From the NCBI GenBank assembly GCA_002633005.1, contig NMRA01000296.1, positions 350,399 through 414,398 of the forward strand: DNA of 64,000 nucleotides, read 5' to 3'. A program made the position numbers and the translations under genes. Below the pieces are notes generated by a model. That model ran no database searches and was not told the DNA's origin. It saw only the letters and a list, made by a program, of their open reading frames with translations. The DNA is from Phoronis australis. Taxonomy: Eukaryota > Phoronida > Phoronidae. Below are positions 54,088-64,000 of this stretch, piece by piece. Numbering within the stretch: position 1 is the first letter of the stretch; each line of letters begins with the position of its first letter.

Positions 54088-55049
54088 TACGTGTCTCACT
54101 CAGCCAAGTTCGCTGAGTAAGAAGAGGAAGTAATTAAGAGATGACACCATTACTTAATTATGAAAATCTCATTAGGACACCTGGCAATTAACTTGATATG
54201 ATGTAACCACGGTACCTATACAAATACATAAATGCAGGAGACCTAAACCGTGTCCCTGCGGACCAAGGCTTCTTTTACTCCGGGGGTTCTTTCACAACAG
54301 GGGTTGGCATGGGTATACTGCCAACTGAGGAGGGAATTTTGGATCGCCGGCATCACACTGGCAAATCTAGGATGAACCAACCAGTTTCGCAGGAAAAATC
54401 TCCCCGTACGCTCAATAATACTATGCCAACACTTTTTTCATAGGCCAACCATTGGGAGGTCTGGACCCCCTAAATCCATCTGTGTGGCATCAGGTAAAGA
54501 GGGGGGGTCCAGGATGGGCATTTTTCGCTATGTCCTCCATTTCACACAAATGTTGAAAAACAAGTGTTCCAAGCGTTCCCAAGGTCCTATAACCAGACTT
54601 GAACACTGAATAAGAGATTAACAAGTCTGGCATGCTATCTCTACAACTTCCAGAGGAAACTGGATTGAATAACTTGTTATGCAACAGTGACCCTGATCCT
54701 CAGAGCTGGAGCGAAGGTAAAAGTTTGAACACCCAACAACCATATTTCCATCCATCCATAACACCAAGAAACTTACAATTACATTTACCTTATGATTGAC
54801 CATGTGCGGCTGTATTAACCACGATCAGGAAACATGTTAAGTAAAATACTGAAAAATAAACACATAAAGTAATATTTTATATTTCTTTAGTTGTAGGTGA
54901 ACATTTTCTAGTTTAGGACAATCTCAGAAATTTGGGACACCGAAAGTAAAGCCAAAATTGAATTTTCTTGATTCTGAAGATTGGGACATGCATAATTTGA
55001 TGTCAGTTCAACGTGTTTGTAAATATTGGACAATGCATTTTGTGTCAAC

Positions 55050-55430
55050 TAAAGTCCCGCTTAGATATCAACTTTTGGCCCGGCGCAACTGACACGGAGC
55101 AAATTGACCTGTGTCAAGCGGCCGTTTACACGCACAACTCACTAACCATGGCAAGACGGAAATTAAAGGCTGGAGAGACTGAATCACACATTCACAGGTT
55201 TACAAATGATGAGAGTTGCAGACAAAGAACCCATACATAGGCCATTGCCCCAGTTTCGCGTTTAGACTTAAAATTGACACGTCCCAATGTTCGGGCGCAA
55301 ATTGCTCTACCTCACAAATGGGTGGCAAAAATTTGTCACCGCAGTGTCAAATTGCTCCGTGTGTCAGTCCGTTTACACACTGGAACAAGTTGTTCCGTGT
55401 CAGTTGATCTGTGTCAACTTTGCAATTACG
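55050..55430. mobile_element. Possible MITE with CAACTGACACGGA ends
   Basis: GCAACTGACACGGAGCAA at about 55085 is the inverse of TTGTTCCGTGTCAGTTG at about 55388; CCGTTTACACGCAC/CCGTTTACACACTG lie inside each arm. Not coding. Confidence 0.5.
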
Positions 55431-57116
55431 AAATTCGTCTTTCTCGTGCTTCAGGAATCTGAAGCGGCGATACCGCTTATTTCTAAAATTTGGCACGAGC
55501 TCCGACCTTGCGTGAAATAATTAGTTTTCACTATCCCGCAGTGGACCATGTTTACAGTACTTCTATAACAAAAACGGAAGTATGAGTGGTTCCCATATAT
55601 GTTCAACCCTACTGATCATACATAGAAACAATGAATGATGAGAGGTTGTAGTATTTAAGTAAACAATGTCCCATGTAATATATTCAGAAATATGCTTGCG
55701 ATAAAACAAAATTAGAATATTCAGCACAGAGTCCAGTGTAAAAAAATTGAATTGCCAACGTTCTCAAGATCTCACCTTTCCTCAATCAATCTGGGGAGAT
55801 TACCATTGGTCTGAAAATAAACCCTTAATCTTGAATGTCTAACAACTAAGTACCATTCTGGCGACTGTGGTTTTGTGTTTAATAAGTAGAGAGATAAGTG
55901 GTTCCATGAATATACTATTTGAGGACACCATAAATATCTGTTGAGAGGCCAAAACACTGCTGTACACACAATAGGAACTGACAGGAGCAGACATGATGTC
56001 TATGAGTCATCAAGAAGCAAGATAGTGTGGTAAAAATGTCTTAGAATGAGAGCTATTGTGCATAAGAAAACAGTTTTAAAATCTGAATAAAAATATTTTT
56101 TTTCAACATTACCAGCCACGATGTTCTTTTGAAAAAAAATTGATTTTGTGAAATTTAAAATTTAGGATTAATGCTGCACACAGGATGTTAGTGCGAGGGA
56201 GTGATAATCTTAAAACAACATACAATTCTGATAAAATTAAATCCAAGTACATTTCTGGTAACTAAAAAAACCACAGATATCCAGTATTTAATTTCATTTA
56301 CTATTCACGCAACCATCATGATCACCGGAACTCCAACGGAAATGCTGTAATTTGTAATGTGCAGAGCCTTTCCGGCCATTTTTGGTTACGGAAATCATTA
56401 CTGAATACTCAGCCAAAAATTTCAATACTTCAGAACGTAACAGTAACATCAGTTTACACCAGTTCAATGTATAGTGGGCTTTCCCTCAAATATCAAAGTG
56501 CTGCCACTCAATGGTGATGAACACAAAGTTGAAATGCTTAAACCGAACTTTTAATGTTATTATGCCTTGATGCAAAATGACACAAAAATTGCCACTGGGA
56601 GAGGAGGGGAAATTTTCCTTTAATTTGGATTGACCCTAACCCAAACACCTTTTCTTGTTTTCTCAACCCAATACCCTAGAGACATGAGATAACAGGCCAG
56701 TCTGTGGTAAACAATCTACATTGACTGTGGTAGGTCCTGCTGATAAGTGGGAGGAGCCAGCTGTTGTCTGTGGGAGGAGCATTGATAATGGACAAGCAGC
56801 AGGGGCCTATTCACTGATAGCTTGGAACACAGCAGCAGCCTTGGACTCCTGGACATAAACCTGTCAATATTGATGGCAACCTATGATCAGGAATAATAAA
56901 TACTTTAGAGTCAGTGTATAACACTGGTTGTGGGATAGAATCTCATAACTTGAAGTGTGGAGTCCCAACCAAAAGCTGTTTTGAACCCTGTTACAAGATT
57001 TGAAGACAGGCTAGATTTTCGGTTGGTTCCAAAAAGAGCACTTACAAGTCGAGGGGGCAGGGGACCAGCAAAGGATTTACAATTTTATTGACGGGGGAGT
57101 TACAGAAGCAGTAGTG

Positions 57117-57301
57117 TTGCTTGTCCATGTCCCTATGGAGGGGAATTCAAATCCATCAAGTTCCACCACAGGGGCCGTTGTTTGTCCATGTCACTACGAA
57201 GGGGAGTCAAATCTCATGTAGATCCACCACAGGTGTGTTGTTTTTCCATGTCCCTAAGGAGGAGAGTTCAAATCAATCTAGTTCAACCCCAGGGGCCGTT
57301 G
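57117..57301. repeat. Three-copy tandem repeat of about 60 bp
   Basis: TTGTCCATGTCCCTATGGAG, TTGTCCATGTCACTACGAAG and TTTTCCATGTCCCTAAGGAG begin three successive units that end in CCACAGGGGCCGTTG-like text. An open frame crosses it, but no domain or splice sites support a gene. Confidence 0.85.
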
Positions 57302-59117
57302 AGATATTACTTTACCTTGCACAAGGGCATCCCAACAAAAGATAATACATAATTGCTTAGAGAAATTAGAACCATTTTAATTCAGACTTCTCTTTTGGAT
57401 TTAGGGTGACAAATACATCATTTTTCACCTTGACAGACCAGCAGTAGGTTCCGTTAGACTGGTTTCTCCAGAGTTTGAGGAGTTCACACAAGTCTTCAAT
57501 CACGCTTCATACAAAAAAACGTGATGGCACTAACTTCCTCGACACCTGTCTTAAGCATCGCGGAACAAGCCCCAGGTAAACAATAAGTCATGCTCCATTA
57601 ATGATGTACTTTTTCTGAAGGTCGCGGTTAAAAGAGAAATAAACTAATTACTCTGAAGTCCATCAAAAACTGAGTCACACAAAGATAAATGGAGAAACAA
57701 GTACTGTTAGGCTATGTACTCAGTCAATAGGTAAATAAATTCAAAAACAAAATCTAAACATGAAGATGTGAAACTAATAAAACAGGAGTCTCGGGGATAC
57801 TGCAACCAATGTTATGCTTGTTCTGGAAATCTATTAAAACATCACCAATTTTGCGACAGATATAACTGCCAAAACTACACTTTTCCATTTTTAAGGGCTC
57901 CAGATTTTGTCATGGTTGCTCGCATTTTTTCAAGTACTTGTTGGATGATAGGTAAGTTAAAGTTCCAACTTCAAATGGCAAAGAACTGATACCGTGATTC
58001 ATGACTCATGAAAAAATGAGATAATATAAAATTTCACCGCTCTGCCATGAAACCTACATTAGATAAATTTGAGCATGCTACTAGGAAAACATTAAAAAGA
58101 AACCTGTATTTGACCAAAAATGACAATTTTACAAAACTACAGTGTCAGGTTGTGCACAGAAATGAAATAACGAAAGAATAAGACATCTCGCTGTATTCAA
58201 CGATTGCATAGAATTCAACGACCATTGAAACCCTGAGAGGCAATCCTAAGAGCTGGGCTCATTTCCTGGCTGGTATCCTAAAGCATCTCCATGTAATGCA
58301 ATGGAGCCTTGAAACACTTCATTGCGAGAGCTTTATTGCTTTGAAGAGGGTTGAGAATCAACGGATTAACTGTGATTTCACATCACAATTCAACATTCAT
58401 ACACAATAAGCCCGGTCTTGCTCATTGATTGCATTTGACAGCAGAAATCTGTGAGTCGACCCCCAGCCACTCAATATGCATGTGAAACCCAGGACTTAAG
58501 GAATTTTAGCTGACTATCCCATTAAGGGTCGTATTTTTGTTCTGGTACCATCTGGTGACAATCAACCTGAAACCTCAAAATTTCACCAAAAAACTTTAGC
58601 TGGAACAAACGTCAAGTACATTAATTTAAACCAAAGAACCAGTAATATTTGCACAAAAAAGAGCGCAGCAACTTTTCTGGTGTACTAACTTTGCTATAAG
58701 CAACATCATCTTTCCATATAGCAGCCATGATAAAGTTGTGTTATCGACTTGCTACACCTGGCAGACAGAAGCAGAAGCAATCCCCCCACTCTACAAAAAG
58801 GTCACACTCAGAGATCAAATGTAAAATGTCAGTAGCAAACACAAAGGAACCATCGCCCTGCTAGATACAGGAAATGTGTCCTTGGGTTAGGTAAACATTC
58901 CTTGCCAATTGGCTCCTCACAGACATAGTATTTGGATCTAGGCTACATTGTGTATTTAGAGAAATGAGTTTGTTTTTAGTAAACCTAAACAGCCTATCAA
59001 AGTCATTGACTGAAGCAGGTTTACTTAATTTGATCCTCAGGGTGTAATAAAGAAACCACAATCTGTCCTCATGGTCTTAACCATCAGGCCCCAGGCAGAT
59101 AGAATCTTAGTGCTTGC

Positions 59118-59510
59118 CCACTAGAGGCGAAGCTTTGCTTTCACCAAAGTTTCGGTAAATGGGAAAGGTTTACTCACATAGTTCAACTGCAAGCGAAACT
59201 TCGCTGCAATTAATAGTGCGAAAGCTCAGAGTGAAGCTTCAGCGAAGTTATCGGTATTGGTTGTGGCTACAATATACCATCACATGAGACTCAATAGCAT
59301 ATCCCACAAGATAATACACATCTGATTTCAATAAACACTGGTAAATGGCTGGGACAACAATTTTCAGTTAGCATTGAACCCACCACTCAATATTCGGTTG
59401 AGAGTACGAATGAATTGCACCATCCGGTGTTTACTCCAGTGTTTAAGTGATAACTTCAAAATCACAGTCTAATCAGAAAGGTAAGCAAAGTTTCGGTGAA
59501 GATTAGATAA
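59118..59510. repeat. Possible inverted-repeat element with AAAGTTTCGGT ends
   Basis: GCTTTGCTTTCACCAAAG on the left is partly inverse to GCAAAGTTTCGGTGAAG on the right, and GAAGCTT-type motifs recur between. Weak. Confidence 0.35.
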
Positions 59511-59639
59511 ACCTAAGTTCTCCTACATTAGAGAAGCGTCAGTTAGAATCAAAACACTACTCCTTTTTTCACTGTGCACGAGCTTGTGATAATCATATTG
59601 GTGCAGGCATATTGTAAATACTCTCGAATTCCAATAGTT

Positions 59640-60080
59640 GTAGACAGCAATAATAGAGTAGACCAGAAATTTTCATGATTTCTAATAATAGTAGAGACTC
59701 TAATAATAGTATAGACACAACATTTTTGCCACTAGAACAGTAGAAAAATAGTATAGACCGGAAATTTGCGGAAAAATTAATAATAATATAGAATGGAATA
59801 ATGGTATAGACGGCAAATTTGTGGAAATTTAAAGATAGTATAGACTGGAATAATATTGATTACAAATTTGAGTAAAACCTAATAGTGATAGAGAAGGGAA
59901 TAACTTGCAAAACAGCAAATTTTAGGGAATAATGGTACAGATAAAAAATTTGTGAAAAATTAAAAAAGACAAACAGGAGTAATATCATTGATTACAAATT
60001 TGCGTAACATCTACTATTGGTAGATGGAAATAATAGTGCAAAATCTAATAATGATATTGATGGAAATAATAGTGCAAAGA
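59640..60080. repeat. Degenerate AATAATAGTATAGAC / CAAATTTG minisatellite
   Basis: Units of 30-50 bp combine AATAATAGTATAGAC (or ATAGTATAGACYGG) with CAAATTTGYGGAAA. At least eight units are visible with drift in spacing. All copies read the same direction. Confidence 0.75.
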
Positions 60081-61734
60081 AGCAAATTCCGTCTGATTTA
60101 TCAATGTTTTAAGTAATTGTTTCAAAGAAAAACCTTTAAACTGAACATTACCATAGTTAAATTATTGCAGTAGTGTATAAACCCATGTAATAACAAAGTA
60201 CAGTGAAGTGGAATAAAAGTGTCATTGCAAAAACAAAAACCATTCGTTATTCAATAACTTTAAATGAAAGTCTATATCGGCGTGTTTCAAAGAATATGTG
60301 GAATCAATTTACTCAAAAAAGAACGAGACATTCATACTAGTGATGCCAATGTCAACTACGTCCAAACACTATAACACGGAGGTAAAGATTTCAGCAGCAA
60401 TGTTCTGTCCACCATAAAGCCGACAGTCTGAATAAAGACAATAAATTGTCTTGGTAAAATGAGTCGCATTTTTATCGTTCCTGACAGTCGAGCCTTTGTT
60501 TTCTCTCAATCTCATGTCTTGCACACGTTCATTGTCAACACTCTCGTAATGTCAGTCAGAATTCAACGTCAAAAAGTCGGTATTGTACATCCAAAATTTT
60601 ATATGACCAGAAATTGAGATTTCTTGTGGAATTGCCCAACATATAAGTCCACGACCACGTCCACTTCCACCAGTTTGAATATCTAATAAGGTAGAGTAAA
60701 CAAACCAATTCACGTGCGTTTCCATTCACTTGGATGGGAGAGCAAGTAGAAACAATTTCAATAAAGCTATTGACTGGATTGTCGCACACTAGCAACAATG
60801 CCGTTTTCAAGATTATCACAAATCCATTCTTCCTGTTCATAAAAGCAATCTATTCTCAAGTTCGTAGTGAATTGTAAAAATGCCGATGTCCGATGTTGTC
60901 CGCAAATTGTCAGTACTTCTCTTTGATTGAAAGGTTCACCGTTCATTGCACGGGTATTTGCGCTTCGTTGACTGGCCGCGTTATCACCACAATCCGTATC
61001 TGTAGCTGGATTATTTGTCGTACCAGCATTTGAATCAATGTCTGTATCTAGAACATCTCTCGGTTTGTAAAATAATCCTCGAGTCCTTTAGGCCTTAGCG
61101 TGGCAGACGACATAACTAAGTATGTAGAATGCGTATGACGGAAACCGCAGATGATACTGGCTGTGCAAAATCCCGGAATTATTCCCCCGGAAACGCAAAT
61201 GTCGGGGAAAGACACAGTGAAGAGTTGTAATGACTTGCCAGTTTTTCACAGGGTGCAACCATAAATATTGGACCAGTCAAAGAAACTCGTCGAAAACGTT
61301 TTTATTCACATGTATGTTGAGCTGCCAGTAATACCGATCTATGTCACGGGATGCGCGGAATATTGAAAAATGCGTTAAGAAAGTACTTTTTGTGCATTAA
61401 ATTTTTTATTTCTGAAATGACTGATGGCTTATTTCTTTGAGCGAAGACCGACCAGCCATTAATATTGAGAAAGTGGTCACCATTTCAAGCTTTTTAAAAA
61501 TTTTGCCCCCTCTTTCTTAATTCTAACTGTCCTGTGAATCTGTTCAAAATAACATTATGGCCGTCCAACAGACAGCTGCTGTGTAAACCCTTGCTTGGGA
61601 GTCCGATTATTTTAAGCGTTGAAACGTACAGTTGTATCTTTTAGCGAATAAAATCTTTTAATGTGTATGACACGTGACTTCAGTGTGTAACGTGGAGTCG
61701 TTTTATATCCCTTCTAAATTTGCAAGTTTGAATT

Positions 61735-61830
61735 GAATGTTTCGTGGTCCAGAGGTTTAACATGAATTCTCTTCAGCTGAAAGCCAAGGTTCAATACCCG
61801 GTATCATCAGTAGCGTTTTTGTGTAACAAA
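61735..61830 (+). mobile_element. tRNA-like SINE head candidate
   Basis: A box A-like TGGTCCAGAGG (61745-61755) and perfect box B GGTTCAATACC (61788-61798) are 43 bp apart. The T stem has two mismatches, so a decayed tRNA-derived element is more likely than a tRNA gene. Confidence 0.4.
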
Positions 61831-64000
61831 TTTGTATTCAATGAAACAAAAATTGCGAAATTGCTGAACCAAATAATCGAGGAGCTTAGAAAATTAATAA
61901 ACATAGAGACCCGAATAAGCCTCGTACAGATCGGAAACGAGTATGAAATAAATAATCGTATAGATGCGACTATTCGGAACTCGAGAGTATACTTTTCATA
62001 AAATGAAACAATGTCATCCCAAAATTGATCAACTTAATAACAATCCCTAGACTCTATTTTGGCCTCATTTTTCCATGCATCAGACTACTGAGTTCGAAGG
62101 GCACACACAGGCAGAGGATAGAGGCATTGTTAATAGTACCCTCAATTAATTATTGCAGTATGAAGATTAATTTTTCCCAGTATAAGCCATTCAGGTGGTA
62201 AGGAAACAAACTGGAAAAAACCACCCCTACATGGGGACAGCATATCTGTCTGGATGAAATGCCCAATGTGAGCCTACTGAGAAAGAGAGTATCTGTTCTG
62301 AAATTTAGTGAAGTTATAAGGGAGACTGGGTGTGTTCACAATGGAAGCAATTAACTTCAGGGTTTTAGAAAGTTGTAACCTAAACATGGTACATATTCAA
62401 CGGATGGGATTGTACGTACACGTCTGTAGATTTAATTTCTGTTTAAAACAATTGAGCTCAGAAGGAAGAGTCACCACTCTGAAAAAAACCTAGAAACACT
62501 ATTTAAAGGAACATCATAGGTTTTACAGCCGAAAAACACATTATTGGATTTATAAGACTTCTTGAAGTTATTAGCTTTCACCAGAGTTATGTAACGTCTC
62601 CTCTACTTCCATTTACCTAGTTACAGATTGGACAGAAGGGCATCATCAGGCATCATGGCAAAGCATACACATGAATTAGGTCATTATTCAGCAACACAAA
62701 TAGGTCACCATGGAACCACAGAGACGCAAATCAAGCACCAACAGGAAACCAAAGTCCAAGTCAATGTTCAACTATTTTTCAGAAATACCAAACATGAGTG
62801 TTAAGACACTCAAATCGGTTTCAGACAATCAGAGTACTCACTATTCCTTACAAAGCACACACTTCCAAAGAATACAAACCATGAAACTCACTGCTTGTGT
62901 GAAACCAACCTTGCGTTAGTTGTTACAAAATTCCGAACTGGGATTCATTGAAAAAAATCACGAAGACAATTGAAACCTTCAGCACCAAGTAATATGTCAC
63001 TCAAACTATATCGAATGGTGTTCAGTTTCAAGCCAGGTAGGATCATAACACTCACTCAATCTTAATCAATAGCAGCAGAATTAATCAATAACTTGTAATC
63101 AATTAGTTTACAAACAGTTGAGAGTAAGTGGCCAACTATTAACACCTAGAGGTGTTAAATCAATATAGTCAATACATCATGCATAATTATATGGATTGCT
63201 TAGTTTTATAATTAATGTTTCCAGTTTAATGAAATAGATTTACAAATTAGAAAACAACGAAATCTAGATTCCTTTAACCACAGCGCATATAGCTGAGGTT
63301 TTTAAAACTTTTTGCAGCAATAATAGCATCTTAAAAGGTTCCTGACCACAGTTTTTGTCCACTGAATAACGTACATCACTTTGGTTCTCAAAATCCTGTA
63401 CCCCTGTAAGTGACTAATGCCCCTTTTTGCAGGGCTAATTTTAATGACAGTTTCCACCACAGCTTCTGAGCTTGAAAGATGTGGGTAAATATGAGTCAAC
63501 CCTGCAGGACCACACCTGAACTTAACATGCCACCAGTGAGAAAAAAGACACTATGGTTTAAAGGTTAACTGACGCACATAGTGAGTAAAACAAACTATTG
63601 ATACTGTAGAATTTACCTTTAGATTCAGACTTCTAAGTTCTAACGTAGATTCTTGAAGGGTTATGAGCTGACCCCTGCCTCAAACAAAACTTAGCTATAC
63701 TGCAGGCTATGGTAAAAAAGGTCAGTGATATATCTGATGGACTAGTTCATTCAACTCTTGTTTAATTTTCATCCCTTCAATTAAACTCAGGGGAAACATA
63801 TGGTAAAATCGGTCCAATTTATTTTTAAATCTCATTAATTCAGCGCACAATATGGCTGACAAGTAAAATGTTATTTTTTCACTCAGCAGGCAAGTAAAAT
63901 TTTATTTTCTCAGTTTTTTTTCAAAAATGATAAATTGTACCAAAGTAATGCTTTACCATTCTCGATTTCTTTACTTTAGCTCACATTCAAACACTTTGAA

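Larger units (their letters stand above)
51110..64000. other. Gene-free region upstream of the homeobox gene
   Basis: No exon chain was found on either strand; the short ORFs lack recognisable domains. Contents: 0.68 kb duplication, several MITE-like elements, a 60-bp tandem repeat at 57117-57301, the AATAATAG/TATAGAC repeat at 59640-60080 and a tRNA-like element at 61735. CpG is somewhat more frequent at 60900-61350, a possible promoter zone for the homeobox gene. Confidence 0.45.

Noticed and set aside
61744-62001. 85-aa plus-strand ORF
   Set aside because: It opens inside a tRNA-like element, needs a GTG start, and has no recognised domain or splice sites.
62710-62919. 69-aa Lys/Ser-rich plus-strand ORF starting with ATG
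   Set aside because: No domain, no flanking exons, composition like surrounding DNA; cannot be excluded but not supported.

Overview
This window is eukaryotic nuclear DNA, most likely from a marine invertebrate animal. It is AT-rich, and three genes are split into small exons by introns of roughly 0.3-4 kb. Introns and flanks are filled with short inverted-repeat elements, a tRNA-like SINE and a Penelope-like fragment. The protein families (EGF/TSP1 secreted protein, BTBD8, MEIS/PREP-like TALE homeobox) are animal families. I cannot name the species; an invertebrate deuterostome or a lophotrochozoan would both fit. All exon models were assembled by hand from splice sites, reading phase and family motifs.

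Region 1 (about 211-12154, + strand) is the 3' part of a gene for a secreted protein. It encodes an acidic/basic linker, one TSP1 domain, eight EGF-like domains (each on its own phase 1-1 exon) and a Tyr/Cys-rich tail ending at a stop at 12152-12154. The second EGF exon occurs twice because of a 0.48 kb tandem duplication joined by a single N. A 241-base gap at 5225-5465 lies inside an inverted repeat that carries a Penelope-like ORF.

Region 2 (14371-26284, - strand) is a nine-exon BTBD8-like gene of about 573 aa, convergent with region 1. One of its introns has a GC-AG border. Two of its introns carry copies of a repeat made of roughly 146-bp units, each unit holding a motif that matches the vertebrate CTCF core.

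Region 3 (26285-36341) has no gene I can support. It holds a 1.22 kb tandem duplication joined by a single N, a hammerhead-like motif and several small repeats.

Region 4 (36342-51109, - strand) is a nine-exon gene of about 1001 aa. It has a long Gln/Ser/Pro-rich N-terminal region, a diverged MEIS/PREP-type N-terminal domain and a C-terminal TALE homeodomain that is itself split by a GC-AG intron. This is the most unusual gene in the window. The exon carrying its start codon has an upstream 3' splice site, so an untranslated first exon should lie to the right.

Region 5 (51110-64000) has no supported coding exon. It contains another single-N tandem duplication, MITE-like elements, a 60-bp tandem repeat, a degenerate TATAGAC/AATAATAG minisatellite and a tRNA-like SINE. 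It may hold the promoter and 5' UTR exon of the homeobox gene.
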